NCBI RefSeq assembly: GCF_000948985.2
Contig: NZ_CP059734.1
Span: 124,001 to 188,000 of the forward strand
Source of the DNA: Thalassomonas viridans
GTDB taxonomy: Bacteria > Pseudomonadota > Gammaproteobacteria > Enterobacterales > Alteromonadaceae
Direction of reading: 5' to 3'
DNA length: 64,000 nucleotides
Shown: one piece after another, positions 17,905 to 26,214 of the stretch
How positions within the stretch are numbered: the first letter of the stretch is position 1
Layout: each line of letters begins with the position of its first letter
The notes under the pieces: generated by a model
Told to the model about the DNA's origin: nothing
What the model saw: only the letters and a program-made list of their open reading frames with translations
Databases searched by the model: none
Made by a program: the position numbers and the translations under genes

Positions 17905-18896
17905 ATGACAACAACACAGGCGATAAGCCATCTACCTGTTTTAAATGCAGATACCATAGCAGCATTAGACTTTCCCTATGCCCGGGTGCTGCAAGTGGTG
18001 GAGCAGGCTTTTAAAGCCATAGACGATCCCGACTCGGCTAACCCGCTTAAGGTGATCATGACCCCCCAGGATGGCCGCTCTATCGCCTACAGCATGGCGG
18101 GAAGAGACGGCGGCAGCCAGACGGTGGGTTTTAAAGTGGTTTACGAGTTTGATCCGGACCGCAGCCGCGGCTCGTATCAGTTCTATTCCTTTATCTTTTT
18201 ATGCGACGACCTTACCGGACAGCCGGTGGCATTGATGGATGTCAAACAGCTTGGTCCTATGCGAACTTCGGCGACATCCGCGCTTTTTGCCAAAGCGGCG
18301 GTCAATCCCGATGCCAAAACCGCCCTGGTGCTAGGTACCGGCGTTCAGGGTCAGATTGCCCTGCCTATGCTGGTTACCGCCTTGCCGCAGCTGTCGCGCC
18401 TGATTGTCCATGGCAGCTACCGCGAGGGCATTGACGGGGTGCAGGCCAATGTTAAAAACATTTTCCGGAACGTGACGTGGAAGTCTCTGCCGATCTGGAG
18501 GCTTCGGTGCGTGAGGCGGATGTCATACTGGCGGTTACCGGTTTGTCCGCCAAGGAAAATATTCGCCATGAATGGCTAAAACCCGGTGCCGTGGTGATTT
18601 TAGTGGGTTACGGCATAGAAAAAGACGTGCTGCACAAGGCCGATCGGGTGATCACCACAGATGCCGATCAAATGAAAGTCACCGGGGATGATCTGTTAAA
18701 CGAGCAGGGGCAACTGCCTGAGGTCGCCGCTACCTTGAACGAAATCATTCACGGGCAAAAACCGGCCCGCAGCCATAAGGATGAAATCATTTTTGCCTAT
18801 AACAGCGGCATGATCATTACCGACGTTGCCCTGGGCCGTGCGGTGGCGGATTTTGCCCGGGATCAGGACAAGCTGGAGGCGGCGAAATTATGGTAA
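17905..18896 (+). pseudogene. sbnB: SbnB-like ACEGA dehydrogenase with a one-base frameshift
   Basis: Ornithine cyclodeaminase/mu-crystallin family; SbnB oxidatively splits ACEGA to L-2,3-diaminopropionate and 2-oxoglutarate with NAD+. The frame from 17905 encodes a normal N-terminal half (QLGPMRTSATSALFAKAA, then the Rossmann motif LGTGVQGQIA) and then runs out of family sequence. The other half (VEVSADLEASVREADVILAV, then NSGMIITDVALGRAVA) continues one frame away from about 18462. Adding one T to the TTTT run at 18461-18464 would restore a single 330-residue protein of normal length, with FPERDVEVSAD across the joint. Either a genuine lesion that breaks the pathway or a homopolymer reading error; the intact frames of all neighbours favour an error or a very recent mutation. 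Confidence 0.85.
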
Positions 18897-20269
18897 TGGC
18901 GGGAAAAATTTCAGATCTCAGGGAAATTGCCCGTCTCGCCGGGCCCTTGGTGTTAACCAACCTGTTGTATGTGGCCATAGCCACTATAGATCTGGCAATG
19001 CTGGGCATGCTCAGTCCGCTGGATCTGGCAGCGGGCGGTCTGGCCATTGCCGTGTTCAACCAGTTCGTGACCATAGGCAAGGGCCTGACGACGGCTACCG
19101 GCAACCTGGTCTCCCATGCCGTAGGCAAGGGTCAGCCGGAGCGCATCACTCCCCTGCTCAACGCCAGCCTGATCCTGGGCACCCTGATCGGCGTGCTGTT
19201 TTCTGTGCTTATGATGCTCAGCGAACCTTTGTTGTTATTGCTGGGCACTGTGCCCGAGGTGGCGGAAAAAACGTCGGTTTATTTGTCTGTGGTTGCCGTC
19301 GGGGTCTTGCCCTGCTTCTGGTTCCAGAGCATGCGCCATTTCAGCGTCGGCCTTAAATCCCCCGGTCCTTTGCTGCTGATCACTGCGGTGTCGGTTTTGC
19401 TGACCCTAGTGCTTAACTACGGCTTTATCTTCGGTGCGTTTGGTCTGCCGGAACTGGGCTTTACCGGTGTGGCTGTGGCCACCTGTATAGTGCTGTTTCT
19501 ATCGTTTTTCTGTCTGCTGTTTTTTGCCAGCCGTCATGAAAGCTTAAAACCCTATATCAGCTGGCGGTTATGGCAAACCGATAAGCAGGCGTTAAGCGCT
19601 ACTTGGAAAATGGGCCTGCCCATAGCCGCTACCTATGGTTCCGAAGCCGGATTTTTCACTGTCTTGTCCCTGTTTGTGGCTACTTTGGGGGTCAGTGAGC
19701 TTGCCGCCCATATGGTGATCATGCAAATCATTTATATCGTGTTTATGGTGGCGGCGGGTATATCATCTGCTTCGTCCATTTGCATCAGCGAAGCCCATGC
19801 CAAACAGGATTTTGCCCATGCAAAACGTATCGCTTATGTTTCTATCGGCGGCGCCATGAGTGTGATGCTGGTGATCATGGCGGTTTATTTAATTGCGCCT
19901 TCCTGGGTGCTGTACGGTTTTTTAAGCGCCGAGGAGCTGCAAAACTCTGATGTTGTCACCATAGCGGGCCGGCTGCTGATTATCGCCGCTTTCCTGCAAT
20001 TTTTTGATGCCGGGCAGAATATAGGCGTCGGCATTTTACGGGGGGTGGGTGATGTCAGCAGCGCCTTCTCGTTATCTGTGGTCGGTTACTGGTGTATCGG
20101 CCTGCCTTTGGCCTGGGTGATGAGTGTTGAAATGCAGTTGGGCATTGAAGGAGTATGGTACGCCTTAATGCTGGGGTTGAGCGTCACTGCTATCTCCCAG
20201 TTCTGGCTGTTTAACCGGCATATTAACAAGCTCAATAAGGAGCAGGCATTACAGGGAGGATTAGCCTGA
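18890..20269 (+). CDS. MATE family efflux transporter
   Basis: 459 aa with twelve predicted membrane helices in two homologous halves; MATE pattern visible at LAGPLVLTNLLYVAIATIDLAMLG near the N terminus (split: LAGPLVLTNL and IDLAMLGMLSP) and MGLPIAATYGSEAGFF at the start of the second half. The ATG overlaps the sbnB stop (ATGGTAA). MATE proteins export small cationic molecules using Na+ or H+ gradients. In a metallophore operon it is the natural candidate for secretion of the product, possibly sharing the task with the ABC-2 system. Confidence 0.88.
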   Translation: MVMAGKISDLREIARLAGPLVLTNLLYVAIATIDLAMLGMLSPLDLAAGGLAIAVFNQFVTIGKGLTTATGNLVSHAVGKGQPERITPLLNASLILGTLIGVLFSVLMMLSEPLLLLLGTVPEVAEKTSVYLSVVAVGVLPCFWFQSMRHFSVGLKSPGPLLLITAVSVLLTLVLNYGFIFGAFGLPELGFTGVAVATCIVLFLSFFCLLFFASRHESLKPYISWRLWQTDKQALSATWKMGLPIAATYGSEAGFFTVLSLFVATLGVSELAAHMVIMQIIYIVFMVAAGISSASSICISEAHAKQDFAHAKRIAYVSIGGAMSVMLVIMAVYLIAPSWVLYGFLSAEELQNSDVVTIAGRLLIIAAFLQFFDAGQNIGVGILRGVGDVSSAFSLSVVGYWCIGLPLAWVMSVEMQLGIEGVWYALMLGLSVTAISQFWLFNRHINKLNKEQALQGGLA

Positions 20270-21417
20270 TGGCAGCCAATACTAAATTAACAGAGACATT
20301 AAAAATCAATGCTCTGGTGAGGCCGGAAGTGGCCGGCCTGCCCGCTTACGGCGCGGGGCAGACCTTAAGCCAGGCGCAGATGGCTAGGCCCAGTGTGGAT
20401 ATGGTCAACCTGTCGGTAAACGAGAATCCGTTTGGCATCAGTGACCGGGCCAAACAAGCGCTGGAGCAGGCGTTTGCGGATGCCGCCTGTTACCCTGACA
20501 GCCAGTGCCTGGAATTGCGCGAGGTACTGGCAGAGCAATTGCCTTTTGAGCTGGAGCGCATAGTGGTAGGCAATGGCTCGGAAGACATTCTGTCTATGCT
20601 GTGCAAGGCTTTTATCAAACCCGGCGATCAGGTAATGGTTGCCAAACCGACTTTCAGCTTACACCCCATCTACGCCAATATGATGGGGGCCGAGGTGATT
20701 GCCGTGCCTATGTCGGCAGATATGCACTATGATGTCGAAGACTGGCTCAGGCATATCAGGCAGGCTCCCGAGCTGAAAGTACTGATGCTGGCGAACCCGT
20801 CAAACCCTGTGGGCTGTACTTTAGATCATCAGGGCTTAACCGCCTGCATTGCCGCATGCCCTCTAGATACCCTTATTGTGATAGATGAGGCCTATTTTGA
20901 ATTTGCCCAACAGGATGAGACTTTTGCCGACAGCCTGGCAATATTAGGCGCACAGTCCCACCCCTGGATAGTGCTGCGGACATTTTCAAAAGCTTATGGC
21001 CTGGCGGGTTTAAGGGTGGGCTACGGCCTGGTCTCAGACAGCAGCATTATCGACTACCTTGACCGGGTGCGCACTCCCTATAATGTCAACCGGGCGGCAC
21101 AAAGTGCGGCAATTGCTGTACTAAAGGATCCTGGTTATTTGCAGAAAACCTGTGCCCTGGTAAGCGAGCAGGCTTTATGGGTGAGAGCGGAACTTAAAAG
21201 CTTAGGTTTATTTGTTGCGCCGTCGCAGGCCAACTTTCTTTTTATCGATTGCGGCAGAGACGCCTGCCAGGTTGCCGGGCAATTGCTTGAGGCCGGGATC
21301 ATGGTTAAACCCTGGCGGGAACCGGGTTATGAACACTATATCCGAATGACCATAGGGCTGGAGCAGCAAAATAAACGCTTTGTCAGGGCGCTGGCACAGA
21401 TACTACAAGGAGATTAA
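20269..21417 (+). CDS. PLP-dependent aminotransferase, HisC-like (class I/II)
   Basis: 382 aa, fold-type I. Motifs: NENPFG near residue 45, GNGSEDIL for PLP phosphate, NPSNPVG, VIDEAYFEF (Asp and Tyr contacts with PLP), and the lysine in RTFSKAYGLAGLRVGYG. It resembles histidinol-phosphate aminotransferase but lies outside a his operon and is the last gene of the metallophore cluster, sharing one base with the MATE gene. Likely transaminates a building block or intermediate of the product; the substrate cannot be told from sequence. A strong terminator follows. Confidence 0.85.
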   Translation: MAANTKLTETLKINALVRPEVAGLPAYGAGQTLSQAQMARPSVDMVNLSVNENPFGISDRAKQALEQAFADAACYPDSQCLELREVLAEQLPFELERIVVGNGSEDILSMLCKAFIKPGDQVMVAKPTFSLHPIYANMMGAEVIAVPMSADMHYDVEDWLRHIRQAPELKVLMLANPSNPVGCTLDHQGLTACIAACPLDTLIVIDEAYFEFAQQDETFADSLAILGAQSHPWIVLRTFSKAYGLAGLRVGYGLVSDSSIIDYLDRVRTPYNVNRAAQSAAIAVLKDPGYLQKTCALVSEQALWVRAELKSLGLFVAPSQANFLFIDCGRDACQVAGQLLEAGIMVKPWREPGYEHYIRMTIGLEQQNKRFVRALAQILQGD

Positions 21418-21434
21418 GACCAAAGGATTAACCG

Positions 21435-21463
21435 GGCCTGTCAACTAAGTGACAGGCCTTTTT
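21435..21463 (+). terminator. Rho-independent terminator of the metallophore operon
   Basis: GGCCTGTCA and TGACAGGCC form a perfect 9-bp stem with a 6-base loop, followed by TTTTT. It lies 18 bases after the aminotransferase stop. Confidence 0.9.
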
Positions 21464-21470
21464 ATATTTA

Positions 21471-21623
21471 GGACGAATGGTATGCCATGGGCACATGGAT
21501 GTGCAGGAATGGCGATATTCAGGACGAATGGTATGCCATGGGCACATGGATGTGCAGAAATGGCGATATTCAGGACGAATAGTATGCCATGAATACATGG
21601 ATGCGAAGAAATGCCGGAAATCA
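21471..21623. repeat. Three tandem 51-bp repeats with internal palindrome
   Basis: Units begin at 21471, 21522 and 21573, each starting GGACGAAT. The first two differ at a single base that I can see; the third has diverged. Each of the first two holds the perfect hairpin GCACAT-GG-ATGTGC, nested in GCCAT...ATGGC. The array lies between the operon terminator and the end of the convergent sbnI-like gene; the third unit just reaches its stop. Looks like a palindromic intergenic repeat family rather than coding DNA. Confidence 0.8.
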
Positions 21624-22520
21624 ACAGGCAGCGCTTAACTCATTCAGTACACGGGCGCAGGTTTTATGGGGGAAATAAGTGGATTTTTCCGGAAAGTAAT
21701 GTCCTTTTTTGGCCGCATCGATAATGTCGCTGATCCTTGGCGCTGTCAATTCAATTAACAGCGTATCGGCACTCCTGGCTAAAGCAGGCAATTGCTTTTG
21801 CGGCACCGGACTCAGGTTGGCGACATTTTCTATCTGTTTCAGTGCCGTACGGATCTGGTGCTGTATTTTATATGAATCCCCCCGGGCGGCAGAATAACAA
21901 TAGCTGGTTTGCTGCCGGCGGTAGCTGAAAACATAATGGGCGTCGGACGGGCTGCAAGCCACTATGGCGAAGTTTTTAAGTTGTTGCTGCAATGCATGCC
22001 AGTCAAAGCCAGCTTTTGTCTTCAGGCTGAGTGCAAAACTGTTTACCGCAACCGAAGTGGAAGTTAACCAAACCGGCATAGTCGCCAGAGGAGCATGCGG
22101 CAGGCTCGACGCGAAGGCGCGGTGGTGGCCGTCGGCGATTAACAGCGCTTCCTGCCGTGCCAGTTGCTCCGCCAGCGCCTGGGTATTGTCATCTCCCTTT
22201 AACCGGTATAAATAATGCTCACTGTGATTTTTGTTATCGTACCAGCGGCTGATTTGTTCGCTGTTTTCCTGCCAGTTCAGTACCGAAAAATCCAGCTCGG
22301 CAATCAGGGCACAGGGAGGCAGTGTTATGGTCTCAGTCTGCAACAGTTTTTTAATCTTCATTGCATGGGACATAGATATTTGTTCGTGGGGCAATAAAAC
22401 CAGATTTTCGCTACCCTGCCGGCAGTAATTAAGTAAAACGCCGAGCGCTTCACTGCTTTCTTTGATGATTCTGTATAAGTAAAACGGCCTGTTATGAATT
22501 TGCCCTAGGGTATTGAGCAT
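21621..22520 (-). CDS. SbnI-like / DUF1015-related free serine kinase candidate
   Basis: 299 aa, cytoplasmic. The central motif LLIADGHHRAFASS (about residues 137-150) is the DUF1015/ParB-like signature shared with SbnI, which phosphorylates free L-serine to O-phospho-L-serine for the SbnA reaction and, in staphylococci, also responds to heme. Flanking elements of the family (an early ...RPFYLYRI segment and a C-terminal stretch of hydrophobic strands) are present. AAGGA lies 7 bases before the ATG. It is convergent to the biosynthetic operon and has its own promoter overlapped by a Zur-like site. The assignment depends on the DUF1015 motif together with the neighbouring sbnA/sbnB homologues; kinase activity is inferred. 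Confidence 0.7.
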   Translation of the reverse strand: MLNTLGQIHNRPFYLYRIIKESSEALGVLLNYCRQGSENLVLLPHEQISMSHAMKIKKLLQTETITLPPCALIAELDFSVLNWQENSEQISRWYDNKNHSEHYLYRLKGDDNTQALAEQLARQEALLIADGHHRAFASSLPHAPLATMPVWLTSTSVAVNSFALSLKTKAGFDWHALQQQLKNFAIVACSPSDAHYVFSYRRQQTSYCYSAARGDSYKIQHQIRTALKQIENVANLSPVPQKQLPALARSADTLLIELTAPRISDIIDAAKKGHYFPEKSTYFPHKTCARVLNELSAAC

Positions 22521-22546
22521 TTTGGGATCCTTAAATAACTATTTTT

Positions 22547-22569
22547 ATATTGTGATAATATAACAAGTC
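22547..22569. promoter_or_regulatory. Zur-like operator in front of the sbnI-like gene
   Basis: Core TGTGATAATATAACA (22551-22565) has one mismatch to TGTTATANTATAACA; 16 of 22 defined positions of the 23-base consensus match. It lies 27 bases upstream of the start codon and covers the predicted -10 box. Confidence 0.65.
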
Positions 22570-22583
22570 TGTTGCGCTGTCAT
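22555..22583 (-). promoter_or_regulatory. Predicted promoter of the sbnI-like gene
   Basis: Read on the minus strand: ATGACA (22583-22578), 17-base spacer, TATTAT (22560-22555). Both hexamers are 5 of 6 to consensus. The -10 lies inside the Zur-like operator. Confidence 0.5.
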
Positions 22584-22866
22584 ATCCAGATTTATTCACT
22601 ACAAGCCTTATCTTTTCATACCCTGCAGTATCTTACATATTTGTTATGACGCTTTTGTGTCTGTTGCTACTTCTTTACTGTGTAACTTTATATCAATTAT
22701 GCCGTTGGTGCGGGTGAGAGAGTATTATTGTTTGATCCCCTAAATGTTCCCTTTAATGCCCCCTAAAATTGAACGTTATTTATACTTGTGTTACATAAAA
22801 TTAACATATAGTATTTCGCCGTTGGTTATTTTTGGATATTGAATAAAAAACTATAAAAGGATCATT

Positions 22867-25026
22867 ATGTTTAAAACTTTATTCTATCGCGGGCTGCTGC
22901 CGCTTTTACTGGCGGCGCCCCTGGTTTCTCAGGCAGCGGTATCGCGCCTGCAGCAGGTAATATCGGCGGACTTTGATAGCGGCTTTACCGGGCACGCCAT
23001 GGCTATGGGGGATTTTGACGGCGACGGCATTGATGAGTATGCCTTTTACGATAAAGTCTCCAAAACCTTGAAAATAAAAAGCTCGCCCCATGAGCGCATC
23101 AGTGACGATAAAGAAGGACAAACAGGAAAAGTAACCAGTTTTGTGCTGTCGGATATGCAGGATTTTGTCGCCATTACCGCGGGTAACCTGGCAACGGAAG
23201 GAGCCTCATGTGGTATAGCCAAAGGTGACAGCGCTTTATGTAAAGATGAAATTGCCATCTTGCGGAATTCTACCGACGGCAGCTCCCCGAATATTGTCGT
23301 TTACCAATATGAGGATAATCAGCTTAACCAGGTCAGTGCTTTAAAAATAGGCGGCGGTAATTACCCCTGGGTGGATATTACCGCCGGGGATTTTAACGGC
23401 AACGGCATGGACGAGCTGGTGGTGGTGAAAACTTCCTGGTCGCAGTTTATCTTGCTGGCAATGGATACCGCCACCAATACCCTAAGAATCAAATCATCCA
23501 AGAATATCAGCGAGGTTGCCGCCGAGAATGACTGGCGCAGCATAACAACCGGCGATTACAACAATGACGGTCGCGATGAAGTGCTGGCGGTAAGGCAAGC
23601 TATTGGCGACATGAAAGATGTGATGATCTGGGATATTTACAGCGACAACAGCTGGGATTTCGATGAAATCGCTGCTTATAACCACGCCTACGGCAGCTAT
23701 CATTATAGTTGGCTGGATGCAGCCTCAGGAGAATTTGACGGTAACCCGAATAACGGTGAAGAGTTTGTATTGTTTAAAAACAGCCACAGCTATTTCATTT
23801 ATTACGGCTTTGACAAGGGCCAGGTGTCCGTGCTCTACGGCGACAATTATACCAGCAACAGCCAGTATCCCTGGAACGGTATTGCGGCGGGCAATGCCAT
23901 TTTAAATAATGACCGTGATGAACTTGTCTCTTTCAGAAGCGCCAGTCCTGGCGATGGGGAGGATATTGCGGTATATGCCAATAAAGACGTTTTTAGCCAA
24001 AAGAAAAACCGGTTGCAAAAGAACGGTTATGCCTGGGGCAGTTATGCCCAAAGCAATGGTTTTCTACGCACGCCAGCAACCAATGGCAGCCTGTTAGAGC
24101 CGGCCTTATTGCAAAAATACATTGAAGACACTGACCATCATTTTTATAACTATTTACTTTCCGATTTCTTTATCAACGGAATCAATCCATGGCAAAGCAA
24201 TATTCAGGGGCGGGAATATCTGAGCCTGGTGGAATTTCTGGAGTTAACCAAAAATACCGATATTAAGGTGTTCGTTACCCTGATCAACCCGCAACAGGCT
24301 TACGGGGAAGAGGGAGCAGGCCCGTATAAAGGCTCGATGCCCGCAAACTCAAGTTTGACTCCCTGGGATGAAACCGCCTTGTTCAGCCGTTTTACCGATT
24401 ATGGCATTAATGAGGCCAACCCCGAGGATTATATCGCCTGGTTTACCTTACTTGGCAAGCTGGCGAACCAGTATCCCAATCTGAGCGGCATTAATGTTGA
24501 TGACTTCTCCCATAATCCCGATGTCTTTGACGAGCAATATCTGGGTCAGATGATCTCGGCTTTGCGCCATGAAAACCAGGAGCTGCTATTCATGCCAACA
24601 GCCTATTACGACATTATCCAGCACAATGTTACACAGGAGAGTAAGACCAAGGCTTATACCCGCAATTATGTCGATGGTTTTATTTTTTACTACCGCAATC
24701 AAAAGCACGGGAAGTATTGTAATGTTCCAAAGAAAACCTGGAATATGCACGGCGAAGGTACCGAAGATAATTACGGTGAAGAACTCAGCGATTTTAAAAA
24801 CTGGTTGTGGCCTGATGGCAATAAAGCCACGGATAAATTATTGATGACGGGCATTTATGCATCCGGGCATTCAACGAGCTGCGAGGCGCCCAATGCCACC
24901 ACCACAGGTGCATTGATGGATCAGGCAAAAGCCGGCAGCGACGGGGTGATGATATACACGTCACAGACCGAAGGTACTGACATAGGCAATGCGGTACATC
25001 AGCGTTTTCAAAACTGGAATTATTGA
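22867..25026 (+). CDS. Secreted FG-GAP/VCBS repeat protein with C-terminal TIM-barrel-like glycosidase region
   Basis: 719 aa with a signal peptide (LLPLLLAAPLVSQA|AVS). Residues 30-390 hold FG-GAP/VCBS-type repeats with calcium-loop motifs DFDGDGIDEY, DFNGNGMDEL, DYNNDGRDEV and NDRDELVSF, which form a beta-propeller. Residues 400-719 are a different domain with alternating hydrophobic strands and acidic ends such as LSGINVDDFSHNPDVF, DTDHHFYNYLLSDFFING and SDGVMIYTSQTEG, as in TIM-barrel glycoside hydrolases; NVDD is a plausible catalytic acid pair. I cannot assign a GH family. Probably secreted and acting on polysaccharides, like the next gene. ATG preceded by AAAAGGA. Confidence 0.75.
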   Translation: MFKTLFYRGLLPLLLAAPLVSQAAVSRLQQVISADFDSGFTGHAMAMGDFDGDGIDEYAFYDKVSKTLKIKSSPHERISDDKEGQTGKVTSFVLSDMQDFVAITAGNLATEGASCGIAKGDSALCKDEIAILRNSTDGSSPNIVVYQYEDNQLNQVSALKIGGGNYPWVDITAGDFNGNGMDELVVVKTSWSQFILLAMDTATNTLRIKSSKNISEVAAENDWRSITTGDYNNDGRDEVLAVRQAIGDMKDVMIWDIYSDNSWDFDEIAAYNHAYGSYHYSWLDAASGEFDGNPNNGEEFVLFKNSHSYFIYYGFDKGQVSVLYGDNYTSNSQYPWNGIAAGNAILNNDRDELVSFRSASPGDGEDIAVYANKDVFSQKKNRLQKNGYAWGSYAQSNGFLRTPATNGSLLEPALLQKYIEDTDHHFYNYLLSDFFINGINPWQSNIQGREYLSLVEFLELTKNTDIKVFVTLINPQQAYGEEGAGPYKGSMPANSSLTPWDETALFSRFTDYGINEANPEDYIAWFTLLGKLANQYPNLSGINVDDFSHNPDVFDEQYLGQMISALRHENQELLFMPTAYYDIIQHNVTQESKTKAYTRNYVDGFIFYYRNQKHGKYCNVPKKTWNMHGEGTEDNYGEELSDFKNWLWPDGNKATDKLLMTGIYASGHSTSCEAPNATTTGALMDQAKAGSDGVMIYTSQTEGTDIGNAVHQRFQNWNY

Positions 25027-25232
25027 TTAACGCGTATGAGCTCCCTCGCCAGTAAAAGTTTCTGATGATATTTGCATAAACAGGTGTCATCTTCTTGTGT
25101 GCTGGCGGGCGTAATATGAGCTTGCATTAAATTTAATCGCAATAGTGATTAAAGACCACGGTGGTTACAGGAAGTTAATTGAAAGATAAATTGCCTGTAG
25201 CCATTTTTTAATTATTAGGAGTAAGGATTTCC

Positions 25233-26162
25233 ATGAAGTTAAACCGGTCGAATAAAAGTAAAATAACCGCAATGTTTTGTGGCTTGTTAGTCTCAGCCAA
25301 TGCCATGGCTATTGAATACTTTCAAAACGGCAACCTCGAAGCCAGCCTGTCCGGCACTTATACCGTTCAAGATTGCAACGGTACCATAAAAACGTCTACT
25401 GCTTATGGTTTTATCGGTAAAGGTGCTGAATTTGTCCGGGATGGAAATGTCAGTAATACCTGCGCCAATCTTGGCTGGAACAACCGGGTAGAGCTCTATG
25501 CCTATCCCCTGCCCGATATTACCCAGGGCACTTCCCGCTGGTCGGCGTTTAGTTTCAGGGTAACGGATGATGAAGCCCTGGGAAATAAAGGTTCAACCAC
25601 AATACAACAATGGTGGTCGTCCAGGGGCATAGGTCCGAAAATACAATTTTATGTGGGTAAAAATAATGGTGTGCTGTCGTTGAATTTGCTACATACCATT
25701 CGTTGTACTTACCCGCAAGCTTCGCAGTTTATTAACTCAGAAGGCGAATATTTGTGCGATCCTGCAAAAACCGAGTTTAACAGTAAAACCGGGGAAGAAT
25801 TCAGGAAGGTCAGGTTTGAGTCCTACCCTATCTCGAAAAATCAGTGGTACCACGTAAGAATGGGCATTGCTGCGGATGCGCCACAGGCAAATGATCTGGT
25901 GGCCAATGGTGATATCCGGGCAGCGGTAAGGCCAGCCGGCGGTACCTGGAAAGCATTTTCTTATTTCGGTGCAAATGGCAGGCAGAATTACTTTAAAACC
26001 TTCACCCATGAAGTTTCTGAAGATTTAACCACCTGGTATGGCAATCACTTTAAGTTTGGCTGGTATGGCAGTGCCGCTGCCGGTACCAAGGGGGTGATCC
26101 AGTTCGACGAACTCTATTCCAACAGCTATTACTCGGCACTTCCGGCGCAGTACCTGGATTAG
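25233..26162 (+). CDS. Secreted polysaccharide lyase-like protein (beta-jelly roll)
   Basis: 309 aa, signal peptide ending at ANAMA|IEY, preceded by an AGGAG site. The body has the features of the heparin-lyase-I/PL20-like jelly-roll family: RVELYAYPLPD, RWSAFSFRV, NQWYHVRMG, FKFGWYGS and the C-terminal KGVIQFDELY. Four cysteines suit a periplasmic or extracellular protein. Substrate unknown; glucuronan- or glycosaminoglycan-type lyases share this fold. It follows the FG-GAP protein in the same direction with a 206-base gap, and a terminator follows. Confidence 0.7.
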   Translation: MKLNRSNKSKITAMFCGLLVSANAMAIEYFQNGNLEASLSGTYTVQDCNGTIKTSTAYGFIGKGAEFVRDGNVSNTCANLGWNNRVELYAYPLPDITQGTSRWSAFSFRVTDDEALGNKGSTTIQQWWSSRGIGPKIQFYVGKNNGVLSLNLLHTIRCTYPQASQFINSEGEYLCDPAKTEFNSKTGEEFRKVRFESYPISKNQWYHVRMGIAADAPQANDLVANGDIRAAVRPAGGTWKAFSYFGANGRQNYFKTFTHEVSEDLTTWYGNHFKFGWYGSAAAGTKGVIQFDELYSNSYYSALPAQYLD

Positions 26163-26183
26163 AGTAAACTGTTTTACGTTTTG

Positions 26184-26210
26184 GCAAGGGGCTTAGCCTC
26201 TTGCTTTTTT
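26184..26210 (+). terminator. Rho-independent terminator, target of a group IIC intron
   Basis: GCAAGGGGC pairs with GCCTCTTGC over a TTA loop (one G-U pair), followed by TTTTTT. The intron begins 4 bases after the T-tract. Confidence 0.88.
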
Positions 26211-26214
26211 GTTA

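Noticed and set aside
21471..21623. CRISPR array
   Set aside because: The units are directly tandem with no unique spacers, only three, and each holds a hairpin.
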